Of a stretch of DNA of 33,453 nucleotides, positions 16,236 to 26,299 are shown piece by piece; within the stretch, counting starts at the first letter, position 1, and each line of letters begins with the position of its first letter. The notes below the pieces were generated by a model. That model was not told where the DNA came from. It searched no databases and was given only the letters and a program-made list of their open reading frames with translations. The position numbers and the translations under genes are program-made. This DNA comes from a bacterium (GTDB lineage: Bacteria; Patescibacteriota; Gracilibacteria; Absconditabacterales; Absconditicoccaceae). The stretch lies in contig JAHFJL010000003.1 of the NCBI GenBank assembly GCA_023245855.1, forward strand, positions 14,424-47,876. The letters run 5' to 3'.

Positions 16236-18758
16236 TTATCTATCCATACCAAACACCCTACAGGCGTTTTTCTGTTCAATTTTAGTAAATGGTTTTACCT
16301 TCATTGTTTGGCCTACTTTGATATCTTTTCAGTGATAATCTTCGGGATATAATAATAATTTAGCATCTATATCTTGGACTTTCAATACTCGGAACTTATT
16401 TTCCTTTCCTTCGACAACTGCAGTATAGAACGTTCATAATTTTATATCATTAAGTTTTCCTTTTTCTTGTTTTACCTGCTCTTTTGCCGTTTCTATCAGC
16501 GATAATTTTAATCGATCCGCTCTTTTCTCGTTTTGTCCATTAAACATCACATTAATTTTACTTCCAATGTTATATGTATGATCCGTAGGTATTTTTATCC
16601 TTCCTGAATGTTTATCTGTGAGTGAAACTCGCATATAATGCTGGTTATCATTAATATTATTTATCACTCATGTATAGGTATCACCAGGGACAAAGTCGTT
16701 GATGCTTTTTTTGTTTTCTGTGTAAAATTTTATGACGGTGTGATATCCATGATATTTTTCAATCAAAACTTTGGTGAATTTATCAAAATCATGCACAGCA
16801 AAAACTGATATATGCGACCCCATGCCTACAGAGATATCCGATCAAAAAGATCGTTTATAAAGTCTTATTTCTTTATCATACCCGGGTATTTTCAATATTC
16901 GAAAATTTTCTTTTATTTCTCCTACAATTTGCGCATTATGCAATTTGTAATGCATATCATCAAATGATAATTTTTTTTCAGTTTCTCCTACTGTTTCTTT
17001 TTTTTCTTCTATTTTTTTGGTATCTTCTTTTGTTTCATTTTTTTTTGTTTTATCATTCTTTTCTGGTATTTTGCTTTTTACATATGTTTCTTCTTGTATC
17101 CGATTATTTTCATACTCTGCGATTTGTTTTACAAGTGCCCTATATTCCATTGTATCTGTCGTTTTCTTTTCAAGACAACAAAACTTAGATCGAAGCAGCT
17201 CTTGGTACTGTCTATTGTTGCTTCCTACATATCCTCATAACCAGAATGTCAACGTACGTGAATACAAAGGGACATCGGCTCCTGTGATTTTTTTCAACAT
17301 CGCTTTCCTTTCTTCTTGAGATTTTTTTTTGATAATTTCTGCATCATTTGTATCAAATCCTATCTTCAATAACGATAATATCCATGATTCATATCTCACC
17401 ACACCTAGATGTTCATTGGGAAGAAAATCGGCAAAACTTATCAATCTCTGAATAGATTTTTTGATATTTTCATCATTACGAAATGATTTTTTGTTCGTAT
17501 CCCTTATAGTACATTCCTTATTTTCAAATATATTTTTTTTTATAGACAAAGTCTTTGCTTGCGCTGGTATTCAAAGAAGCGATGTATTTCCTTGTAATGT
17601 TTCCCTTAACAAATACTTAGTATCAGGACGTGCATTATATTGCTTGATGAATTCCATATATCTAGTACTATCCAATGTATCTAGAGTAAAGTTTTCTTTG
17701 ATTATCTTAACAAACTCTATTTTATCTGTGATAAGTGTTTTTGTTGGTGCTTCTTCTTCATTTGGTTCCTGTAATTTCGATCGTGAAGATGGATTCTCAT
17801 CTAATATCTCATCGACCCTTCTTGCTCGACCGTCAGTATATATTATCCTTTTCCCTTGCATTCCTCCCAACGCTTCTTTGGTTAAAGGACTATCTGAAAG
17901 AATAGGCCCTCTAACAATATATGTAGCATCTTTAAACTTATTATTACAAGTAATATCTGATACAATAATGCTAATATTCTTTTCTAGGAGATAGATATAT
18001 ATCCTTCCTTTTGGATCCAAAAATACCTGATAATTGGAAGGTAGTGTCGTGTTTTTTATATTTTTTATAATATATCCTATCTTTTTAAAGGTAGGCATTT
18101 CTTCAGGAGATGGCATTGAAATGCCTCTTGGTCCTTGGGATCAATATCTGTCTTTTCCATTAGGTTCTGCCAAAAGATCGTATTGTTTTTTCTTAAATCC
18201 TATTCATACATTTTTAAATAATTCTTCTGGATGACTATATTCCTCATACATATCCTTACATTTTGATTTTGCTTCAGACAAAGCAATTTCCAGCTGTTTG
18301 ATAATTACATCCCCTTCCTGTTTGAGTTTTGCTACAGCGAGCGTATAATAGTCGTGGATAGGTGCATATCCTTCCTCCAGATCACTTTCCTTGAATTTTT
18401 TGTTTTCTACAGGTCTGATAAAATATCTATTATCTTTTTTTACAAAAGTTTTTTTGATGATTCTTTCTTTGATTTTTTCCCGATTATGATCTCTCAGTTG
18501 CTCCAATCTTTTCACTTCTAATTCTGGGCGTCTCTTGAGTCTTTCTTGATATCTTTCTTCTGATTCTATCAATGCCAACTCTATATCTTCTCCGATATCC
18601 TTAATGATCTTTTTATACTGATCATATCAATCAATAGTAAAATTCTGCAATCATTGGTGAGTCACTTCTACACGATCTAAAATTTTTTTGATGGATACAT
18701 GATTTTTTTTGTTCATGGCAATAGGGGTATGTAAAATATCAATACTTGACATTTCCAT
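16236..18758 (-). CDS. Large hypothetical protein with C-terminal OB/S1-like repeats, 840 aa
   Basis: A single frame through at least eight TGA codons. The N-terminal 200 residues are basic and coiled (ERLKRRPELEVKRLEQLRDH, REKIKERIIKKTFVKK). The middle has PSPEEMPTFKKIGYIIKNI and a mixed alpha/beta region. A Lys/Glu linker of low complexity lies near residues 550-600 (KNETKEDTKKIEEKKE). The last 230 residues seem to hold three modules of about 80 aa, each with G-x-x-Y/I, a strand pair, then V-G-x-x-[IM]-x-V: for example SVGMGSHISVFA, YNIGSKINVMFNG and DIKVGQTMKVKPF. This is the rhythm of OB-fold/S1 RNA-binding repeats. S1-like assignment is an inference. It lies 43 nt upstream of the 750-aa gene, likely the same operon. 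Confidence 0.75.
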
Positions 18759-18828
18759 AAATAAACAAAAGTAGATAAATATCAATATCTACCTAGCAAA
18801 AACTGTTGTCGGAAAGTTACGACAGAAG

Positions 18829-18858
18829 AAAAAAAGAGCTTATCAGCTCTTTTTTTTA
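18829..18858 (-). terminator. Terminator after the methyltransferase-fusion gene
   Basis: AGAGCT-GATA-AGCTCT on the minus strand followed by seven T, about 40 nt after the TAA at 18889. T runs on both sides make it potentially bidirectional. It separates the TrmB/methyltransferase operon from the 840-aa gene. Confidence 0.88.
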
Positions 18859-18888
18859 TGTATATATCCAACTATAAAAAATATCTAT

Positions 18889-21558
18889 TTATATATTTTT
18901 CAGATTAAAAAAATCTTTAACTACTTCTTTTCCACGACTCAGATAATAATTTACAGAAACAATATCTATTCATTCTGAAGTAGCGTATGAATCTTTATCT
19001 TCATCAATATTTCTTGCAAAAATATATTTTTTTCCATTGATTGTCATCTCTGCTATATCATATTCAATACCTCCTTTGGTGTAATATTTCCCTAAATATT
19101 GATAATCGTATTTTTGCTGTGCATGATAGGGTATCACTTCGATAAGATTAGTTTCTTCAATTTTAGCTGTATTTTCAAACGCTTCTTTGTGATTTTTTCG
19201 ATATACATCATAAGGCGTTACGCTTATTCATTCTTTTTCCAAAAAACTAGCATTTCTTTTAACAAAGGATTGGAGATATTTCATAATCACTGCATCATTC
19301 TTTGAAGGCAAATTATCCAACAATCAGGTCTGCAATAAATCCTTGGTAATCATCATTAGTACTGAATCTTTCTTCCATCGATAGTTCTCTGTTTTTTCTC
19401 GATTATGATTTTTTGACATATCCCGATATATTGCACCAAATTTTTTATATATATCATGAATTATCGGCCTGCTTTGATAAAAGTAATCATATGCTACGAT
19501 AGCAGGATCTATGATTTTCTTTTCCAGATATCCATGAGCGCTTGCGGTAATATAATTATATTTATCCGTATCTATCCATTTTTTTACATAGAGATATCCA
19601 TCTTTTATATAATGATCTTGTATGTACACATCTGAATTTAGATACGTCCTGACACGAGGGTCATCTTCATTTTCTACTGGCACTGTTCTTATTTCTTTTA
19701 ATTCTGTTTTTTTTCCGTCTTTTATACCTACTAAATCTATATCAGCATACAGTCACTGATTATTATACCTAGGATCAAGCTTATACATTTCGTTTGATTT
19801 TATTGTTCCTTGATCTCCATGAAGTACTGTTTTTTCCTGGAGTAGAATATTAGGATCTATGATAATGTCTTTGAAATATTGTTCGTACTCTTTGAGATGT
19901 TCATACGGGACTTTGTCGATCCCTCTCTCTAAAAAGACATCTCCGTACTTTTTCACAAAACTATCGCCAGTTTCGAAGATATTGTAGGTATGATTTTCAG
20001 AATTTGCAAATCTTCTAAGTATTTCACTATCTTTTATATATGATCTGATCAGCTTTTTTACTTCATCTTCGTTTCCTTGTACATCATAACGCACCAAGAT
20101 ATTTTCAAAAATTTCATCCTTCAACTTATCTATATATTCAATCTTGTCAGCGTCAGTTTTGAGTTCATAATATCAATGATCACCATAAAAATATATTTTC
20201 TGTTTGTTCGTAAAATCTACATCCATCTTTTCTTGTTGTTTTTGGATTTCCTTTTGATGCAAGATATGTTTAGCAGAGAATCATCACGTCAATAGCGTAG
20301 CTCATATCAATATTCAATACGATACATTCCTTGCTTTCTTAAATTTATCATAGATCCCCAATTTACTTTGGAGAACCGCTACTGCAACCCCATTATCAGA
20401 TTTTTGATATTTGACGGTAAATCATCAGTCATGGGCTATTTTTTGAAACATTTCTTTACTAAACCTTTGGGATTTGATGGCCCAAATACTCTGACCTTTT
20501 TCTTTAACGATAGTATTGTTTCCTATTTTTATTTCTGTTTTTTCAGTAAATTTTGCTCCAAGCTTTATCATAGCTGGAGAAATTTTATCATCATACTCTA
20601 CAAGAAATTCTAATTTTGATCTATCCAATCATAAAGCTTCAAAACCGGAAAGTATAAAATCGGACAAGGCATGGTGTGTTTTTTCGTCATAATATGTTTC
20701 GCTCTCTTTGGATCAATATATTGCTTTCAATTTAGCTACCTTATCTTGATACTCTGCATCATTCTTATCTGGTGCTTCATAATATGTAAGCACTACCGGC
20801 GTACTAGACAACGGTTGATTTGATCTCATGCGTTTCAAAAGATTTATGATGGTTTTTTCTTTATTTTGATATATAGCATCTGTCACATCTCCTACATCTA
20901 AATTACATATACTGCCACCGAAAAAATAATATATCTGATTTTTTTCTGTTTCAAATACACTATGTTCGAACCAATCTCCTGGAACCGATTCACAAACCAT
21001 TCCTATTTTTTTGACATTTTTATTGGCCATATCTACATAGACTCCACTTACATCAACTCATATATACTTTTTACCTTGGAGATGCAGATGTTCTGGATCT
21101 CGTTGATTTGAATACTGGATAAATTTTTTTCCACTTTCTGGTCATAATTCTATATGCGTTGTTTTATTTCTACTGATATTTGATATATATGCATCCAATT
21201 GATTATCTTCATAAAGAGCTTCTTCATTTTTGTTGATATTTTCATGATAGAGAGGTGAATGCGCTATAGCAGAAAATTTTGTTGATCAGTTTTCCCTACC
21301 CTTAGCATCCTGCTTATTCCACGCATAAAGAAAACTTCCATCAGATATCTTTTTCCCCAAGAGCATGTCTTCTAAAATTTTTTCAACCTCCTGTATAGAA
21401 AGTCCGTAATCATTTATTTTTTCTGAATTTTTTTCTTCATCATTTGCGAGAACATTAAAAATATCCATCTTAACATCTTTTACCATTTTTCTTGGTTCTA
21501 GACCTAATTCTGGAGTTTTTATGAGTTTGTTTTTTTGTAGGAATTGTTTTAATCCCAT
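18889..21558 (-). CDS. EgtD-like SAM-dependent methyltransferase fused to a membrane helix and C-terminal domain, 889 aa
   Basis: Residues 1-400 follow the plan of the histidine-specific methyltransferase family (Methyltransf_33, EgtD). The SAM-binding motif is THIELGPESGKKF, then KYIGVDVSGVYVDMANKN, then YYFFGGSICNLDVGDV, matching the F-x-G-G-[ST]-I-G-N hallmark. TPVVLTYYEAPD and a YDEKTHHALSDFILSGFEALG segment correspond to the YDD...FN...LN region. A basic helix KFKKARN leads to one transmembrane span at about 410-430 (VSYGILIGATLLTGGFSA, three TGA glycines). Some 460 residues follow with no known domain (YGDHGYYELKTDADK, KKWIDTDKYNYITASAHGYL). The N-terminal enzyme would be cytoplasmic and the C-terminus outside. 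The gene starts 3 nt after the TrmB-like regulator, so they are coexpressed. Substrate unknown; EgtD activity is not implied. Confidence 0.82.
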
Positions 21559-21561
21559 CAA

Positions 21562-22305
21562 TTATTTCGATTTCCAGATAAAATTGAATATGCTTTTGAG
21601 ACTATCGTGCATGCTTGTACTATGGATAATGATTCATGACATTTCCTTATCATTGAACATGGCTATAGATACTCTATTCTCTCAATAAATATTGATCTCA
21701 CCACGCAAAGAAAAAAGCGGCGTTTTGATGATATGAGTCTCTTTAAACGCTTTTTTATCTAATTTTTTATAATCTACATTCGCTTCTTGGTTGCTTACGA
21801 TAACTTTTGCAGGTATTTTTAATTTTATTCTTTGGGGAAGAAATCATTCGAACAAACGTTTTTTGAGCGTAGGCTGCATATCCTCAAGCCCTAAAAACGA
21901 ATGAATAGGTTCATGGGTAGAACTCAACATATCATCATACATTTTGACTATTCCTTCCAATCATTCAAAAAATTGGACCTTTATTTTATTGCCGAACTTT
22001 TCAGCCATGGCTAATAATTCAGGAACCTTTTGTTTGAAACTTTCATACTTTTGTTCAAGTTGTTTCAAAAGGATATCAGGACTGATAACACTGTAATATT
22101 TTACACCTTCTTTTGTGGTTTCGTTGACGATACCATCTCGTTTCAAATCTTCGAGCAAAGTATAGGTCGTCACTCTATTGAGTTCTGCACGTCTAGCGAT
22201 AGTGCTTGCTATCGAAGTTCCCAATTCCAAAACCGTGAGATACACTCTCGCTTCTTTCTCAGAAAGTCCATAATTTTGGAGGGTGATCAATAAATTTGCG
22301 TCCAT
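21562..22305 (-). CDS. TrmB-family transcriptional regulator A, 247 aa
   Basis: The N-terminal winged helix-turn-helix spans residues 1-75: MDANLLITLQNYGLSEKEAR, YLTVLELGTSIASTIARRAE, LNRVTTYTLLEDLKRDGIV. A coiled linker follows (LLKQLEQKYESFKQKVPELL). The C-terminal domain (EGLEGIVKMYDDMLSSTHEP through SMHDSLKSIFNFIWKSK) matches the effector-binding half of TrmB-like regulators, which usually sense sugars or other small molecules. The start ATG 22305 is shared in context with paralogue B (24843-25616), whose first 20 residues are nearly identical. An in-frame upstream ATG would give a longer N-terminus but would fall inside the conserved promoter/leader. It is the first gene of the operon with the methyltransferase fusion. 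Confidence 0.9.
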
Positions 22306-22360
22306 AATAATAGGATGAAATGATAAAGCGATTAAACGTATAAACGATTGTTTTTTTGTT

Positions 22361-22403
22361 TGATCGTTTGTCTGTTTAGTCCTTATAATAATTATACCCG
22401 GAA
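22361..22403 (-). promoter_or_regulatory. 43-bp shared promoter/operator element, copy 1
   Basis: Identical over 43 bp to 25672-25714. It spans the -10 box (in the palindrome TATAATTATTATA) and the first transcribed bases (AAGGACTAAACAGACAAACG). Downstream leader bases in both copies hold repeated ATCGTTT / ATCGCTTT / ACGTTT units. Likely binding site for the TrmB-like regulators. Confidence 0.75.
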
Positions 22404-22419
22404 ACGTCTTTTTTTGCAA
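22391..22419 (-). promoter_or_regulatory. Promoter of the TrmB-A / methyltransferase operon
   Basis: TTGCAA, 17-bp spacer, TATAAT on the minus strand, about 85 nt before the start of regulator A. Confidence 0.75.
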
Positions 22420-22500
22420 ATTTTTGCGTAAGTGTTTTTTGCAATAAATATAGTGAATCTGCCTATCATTTCTCTTTTATCAGAACAATTTACACTGAAT

Positions 22501-22524
22501 AAAAAAAGAGCTATTTAAAGCTCT
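22501..22524 (-). terminator. Terminator of the TrmB-B operon
   Basis: AGAGCT-TTAAAT-AGCTCT followed by seven T on the minus strand, about 33 nt after the TAG of the 210-aa gene. Nearly the same stem is used at 18829-18858. Confidence 0.85.
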
Positions 22525-22556
22525 TTTTTACTGACATATTTTACGGTTCATATTTC

Positions 22557-23189
22557 CTATTCTTCTACGAAAAACTCATTTTGATGGGTCATATTGATCG
22601 TAATAGTATATCACTGATTTTTATATTCTTGCAACATCCATTCCACCATCTGATTTGAACATGATCCATAACTACCCGAATCATCACGGATATTCAACAC
22701 TTTTTTTTCATGATCTATATCTATCCAAGCTCATCAGATGATATTGGTTTCTCATATGATTCCTTGCAATCCTACTTTTTCTGCTATTTTGGAATGCATA
22801 TCATCACCTGTAGATACCAGAAAAAGGACATTCGTATCTTCGTCTTTACATTCAGTATCTGTTGTTTTACGAAGCAACATATGCGGCAATGAGGTTACGA
22901 TAAATTTGTATGATCAGCTCTTGTTTGGGAGTATCACCTTCTTTTGAAGTGGTAGTTTATCTACGTTGCCATATACCACAAAAGAGAGTTTCACGAGATC
23001 CTGCAATATCTTTTGCGAAGTATTGAATCCATATTTTTTGGACATTGCACAGATCTCTGCGAATCACTCGATTCATAATGCAGTGAATAATTGTTTTGAT
23101 GCGGGAGACAATTCTCTGTTTCCTCAGAGAAAGAGCTCGTCAAATCAATCTCTTATGTTTTGGATAATCGGATTTTCTGTATTTTCCAT
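22557..23189 (-). CDS. Hypothetical protein with a DDSGSY motif, 210 aa
   Basis: ATG 23189 to TAG 22557, with about nine TGA (Gly) codons out of some 18 glycines. The N-terminal half is mostly helical (SPASKQLFTALGIEGFAEI, SQKILQDLVKLSFVVYGNV). The C-terminal half is beta-rich: DTNVLFLVSTGDDMHSKIAE, IGETNIIGGAWIDID, then VLNIRDDSGSYGSCSNQMVE and YTITINMTHQNEFFVEE. The segment DDSGSYG...MVEWMLQEYKNQG recalls the NDSGHYRP-type ending found in several predicted toxin or virulence-linked domains, where a strand is followed by a helix. This resemblance is tentative. Third gene of the TrmB-B operon, 40 nt after the HAD-containing gene. No signal peptide. Confidence 0.7.
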
Positions 23190-23229
23190 GAAAAAATAAT
23201 ATCAACAAAATAAATATATATAAACATAA

Positions 23230-24735
23230 TTATATCTTTATATGCTGTTCTGCTTTCAATTTTGCATTAGCGAACATCACTTCCGGTGAATCGTTATCTA
23301 TCGCGATCTCAACCGTTCCTCATTTATAATCAGTTTTGCTTTTTACCTCATATTTCAATCCTGCTTGATCCAAAAGATTCTGTTTCAATTCAAGATTTCC
23401 TTGAGTCCATATAATTATTTTCTTACCCTCTTTTTCATATTTTTGCATCATATCAACAATATTCTGGTTGAATTGGAGCTTATCATTATCATACAATGTA
23501 CCGTCTCGATCTATAAAAACACCTTCAAACCTTGTGTCTTCAGGCAACACTTGCGCACGGATATATTTGTATGCATCTATGATTCATTGGAAATTATTTT
23601 CTCTTGGTAATTTTTTGAAGCTAGGATGCTGGAATTGAAGCAATCCAATCAATTTATCTTCGAAATCATTGAGCTTTTGTGTTTTTTCTCAACGTGGTTT
23701 TGCAAAAATCATTTCTAATTGTTTTTCGTATGGATATTGTAAAATATCCTTCACATCATATTTTGCATCATGAAGAAAATGATTTATCTCACTTTCCAAA
23801 ATTTTCTGAAAAGCTGTTTCACCTTCTACATCTGATATTTTTGATTCTGATTTTTTTCCATCAAAGAGATGTTCCATATTTTTTGGATCCTCGCCATATT
23901 CAAAAAATCTTACATTCTTACCGCTGCGAATAAGATCAAATTTATCTTTCTTGTTTACACGAATAACAAGTTTTTCCATAGAGTCGTTATCTAACAAAGA
24001 AAAGACAACAATTTTTTTCTCTGGATTTTTTCTGAGTTCGTCCAATACCGCTTCTATCCCATTGAGTTGTTGTAAATATTGGCCTTCCTTAAATCTTGCT
24101 ATAAGATCTATAAAAACAGCATCCTTTAATCATGCAATCTCTAATTTTCTGAGAGATTTTTTTAGCTGATCTTCATACCCATCTCATCTACTAATTCCCA
24201 TTTTAAATGTTATCGTTTTCAGGATTTCTTCCTTTTCTTCTTGAGATTCTTGGGGTTTGAATGCATTAATCAAATCTTGTGGTACCAATGGTAATCTGAC
24301 AAATTTTACATTGGGTTTGGACATCAAGAGATTAATCTTATCACTCTTTTCGTTTAAAGATTTACTCTGTATATCATATGTACTCGTAAGAATTATTTTT
24401 GCATTAGGATTTTTGATGATTATATCTAATGCTACATCTATTCCTTTAAATTCTGTCATACGATCACCTTCTTTTGGTGTATATTCCAAACATATAACCT
24501 TTACTCAGATGAGATTCTTAGCATCCATAGTATTCAAAACTGACTTTATTTTATTAACATATCACTGCCAAGATTCTGATGCTCCTGGAAAATAAAATTC
24601 CATAGTATCTCCTACGTTGGGAGTATCTAAATTTTCTTGGAGATCTGATTTTGTGTTTTCTGTTTCTTTGGAAATTCACGACTGATCTTGCTCATCAGCT
24701 GAAGTGTTTGGTGTAGTGATTTTTTTTGCTGTCAT
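23230..24735 (-). CDS. Three-domain protein: two receiver-like domains and a C-terminal HAD domain, 501 aa
   Basis: After a disordered N-terminus (TTPNTSADEQDQ) come two alpha/beta segments with the rhythm of response-regulator receivers. The first has KNLIGVKVICLEY, MTEFKGIDVALDIIIKNPN, AKIILTSTYD, then VKFVRLPLVPQDLINAF. The second has LKDAVFIDLIARF, LNGIEAVLDELRKNPEKK, IVVFSLLDND, then NVRFFEYGEDPKNMEHLF. In neither is the usual phospho-acceptor Asp setting clear, so they may be pseudo-receivers. The C-terminal 100 residues begin GVFIDRDGTLYDNDK, a HAD motif I (DxDGT, with Arg in between), followed by KKIIIWTQGN and VEIAIDNDSPEVMFANAK, like motifs II and IV. Second gene of the TrmB-B operon. 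Receiver-like assignment is inference; the HAD call is fairly sure. Confidence 0.75.
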
Positions 24736-24842
24736 GATAATATCGTTAGAATTAAAACTGTATCGCCGTATGTACTCAAAATTCACAAAATGTCAATTCA
24801 TATGCTGATTTTACTGTTGTTGAACAATAACAACACACTGAT

Positions 24843-25616
24843 TTATTTTTTCTTTTTTATGACTTTTTTGGTATGTGATACTCGGAGATATTCAAAGATA
24901 CCAACCATTGTCGTATACACCTCATTATTTTCTATAATCAATGCATGAGGAATATTGTCTTTATCAAAAAATACGATCGCTACTTTTCCTGGGCCATAAA
25001 TATTCACATCGGCATGAATTGGCAAAGGGAAATCATTGATAATCACTGTTTTTCTACCATGGAGTTTATCATCCGCTAGTTCCTTTTTTACATCTACATT
25101 ATCAGCAGTTACGATTCTTCTGGAGATTAATCATTTCTTTTTTCTCATCATACGATAAGGTCACGCATAGAGTGAAAATGTTTTTTTGTGTCTTTGTGGA
25201 GTTCATAGAATCACTCTCATATCCTCGGTCGTAGTAGCAAAATCAGCGAACAACTTTTCGAGCGATGATATCCCTTCCAGATAATTTATCTTTGGTGCAG
25301 TACCTATTTTTTCAGTAAGCAAAAGGAATTCCGGCACCTTTTCTTTGAACTGCAAAAATTTCTGTTCTAGTAATTCTGCAAGTATTTTTGGAGAAACTAC
25401 AGAAAAATATTTTGTATCTTTTCTTTCCAATACATTGACTATTCCTTTATTTTTTAGTTCTTTGAGAAGAGAATACACGGTCACTCTTTTTTCATTAGTG
25501 TATCTTGCAATAGTGCTTGCTGGTCCTGATCCAAGCTCCAAACAAGAAAGATATATCTTTGCTTCTTTCTCAGAAAGTCAGTAATTTTGGAGGGTGATCA
25601 ATAAGTTTGCGTCCAT
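24843..25616 (-). CDS. TrmB-family transcriptional regulator B, 257 aa
   Basis: Paralogue of regulator A. Its winged HTH (MDANLLITLQNYGLSEKEAK, YLSCLELGSGPASTIARYTN, EKRVTVYSLLKELKNKGIV) is nearly the same at the start and diverges later. The linker (LAELLEQKFLQFKEKVPEFL) and the C-terminal domain (KGLISRRIVTADNVDVKKE, DFPLPIHADVNIYGPGKVAI) are clearly different, so the two may sense different signals. It ends in a run of lysines before TAA 24843. It is the first gene of a three-gene operon (107-nt gap to the HAD-containing gene). The gap holds a small inverted repeat GTTGTT-N7-AACAAC at 24816-24834. Confidence 0.9.
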
Positions 25617-25671
25617 AATAATACGATGAAACGGTAAAACGTCAAAGCGATGAAACGATTGGTTTTTTATT

Positions 25672-25714
25672 TGATCGTTTGTCTGTTTAGTCCTTATAAT
25701 AATTATACCCGGAA
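25672..25714 (-). promoter_or_regulatory. 43-bp shared promoter/operator element, copy 2
   Basis: Exact copy of 22361-22403, placed at the same distance from the start of regulator B. The following leader is similar but not identical, with ATCGTTT, ATCGCTTT and ACGTTTT units. Confidence 0.75.
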
Positions 25715-25730
25715 TCAAAAAAAATGCAAA
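25702..25730 (-). promoter_or_regulatory. Promoter of the TrmB-B operon
   Basis: TTTGCA, 17-bp spacer, TATAAT on the minus strand. The sequence beyond the 43-bp core differs from copy 1, so conservation stops just upstream of the -10 region rather than covering the -35. Confidence 0.65.
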
Positions 25731-25763
25731 CTTTTAGACTAAAGTTCATAAGCAATTTTTTCT

Positions 25764-25790
25764 ACCTGTTGTTAATTTCTGACAACAGGT
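25764..25790. repeat. Inverted repeat between the TrmB-B promoter and the + strand membrane gene
   Basis: ACCTGTTGT-N9-ACAACAGGT, perfect 9-bp arms with weak T tracts on both sides. It may be an operator or a weak terminator; it lies in the 261-bp divergent gap that also holds both promoters. Confidence 0.45.
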
Positions 25791-25805
25791 TTTCCTAGGT
25801 AAGGA

Positions 25806-25833
25806 TTGATTTTTTACATGTTTTATATACAAT
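25806..25833 (+). promoter_or_regulatory. Possible promoter of the 137-aa membrane protein
   Basis: TTGATT, 16-bp spacer, TACAAT, about 45 nt before the start codon and followed by an A-rich leader. Confidence 0.4.
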
Positions 25834-25877
25834 GACAAACATCAAAAAAACAAAAAACTAACCTAAAACTCAAAACT

Positions 25878-26291
25878 ATGAAAAATTCTTATACAATTGC
25901 TCTAATTATTATCACTATTCTTATTATCACTGATTTTGTATGGTTACAATCCCTTACTTATGTCAGTAGCATCCATGCTATAATATCACTTATTAATTTT
26001 ATTATCTTTGGCATACTGTGCGGGATACCATTATCAAGAGACACTATCGATATTTTTAGACTTTTTATAAGTACGATCACCAATAGCGTCTATATTCTTT
26101 TTGCAATAACAGGTCTAAGTGGAATACTTTTTATCTTATATACTTGGTTTATATGCGGGCAAAAGATCCCTGGATCTGCAATTGCCTTCCTGGGGTATTT
26201 CATATCTATAACTATCGTGAGAGTGATAGTATCTATTAAAAACCTGATATATATCAAACAATATAAAAAAGACAATGCAGTAATAGTATAA
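25878..26291 (+). CDS. Small multi-span membrane protein, 137 aa, no TGA codons
   Basis: About four hydrophobic helices: residues 6-24 (TIALIIITILIITDFVWLQ), 28-52 (SSIHAIISLINFIIFGILCG), 64-95 and 105-125. It ends with a basic tail (KNLIYIKQYKKDN). No catalytic motif. All eight glycines are GGN. In size, hydrophobicity and A-rich leader it resembles the 157-aa membrane protein at 12288-12761, though I see no clear sequence match. Monocistronic with its own terminator and flanked by native code-25 genes. Family unknown. Confidence 0.75.
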   Translation: MKNSYTIALIIITILIITDFVWLQSLTYVSSIHAIISLINFIIFGILCGIPLSRDTIDIFRLFISTITNSVYILFAITGLSGILFILYTWFICGQKIPGSAIAFLGYFISITIVRVIVSIKNLIYIKQYKKDNAVIV

Positions 26292-26299
26292 CATCTGAC

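Noticed and set aside
17461-17994. 177-aa plus-strand ORF inside the 840-aa gene
   Set aside because: Antisense shadow in AT-rich DNA; hydrophobic low-complexity translation typical of reverse reading of a Lys/Glu-rich gene.
25764-25790. The 9-bp inverted repeat as a transcription terminator
   Set aside because: T tracts on both sides are short, and it lies upstream of both divergent genes, where no transcript is expected to end.
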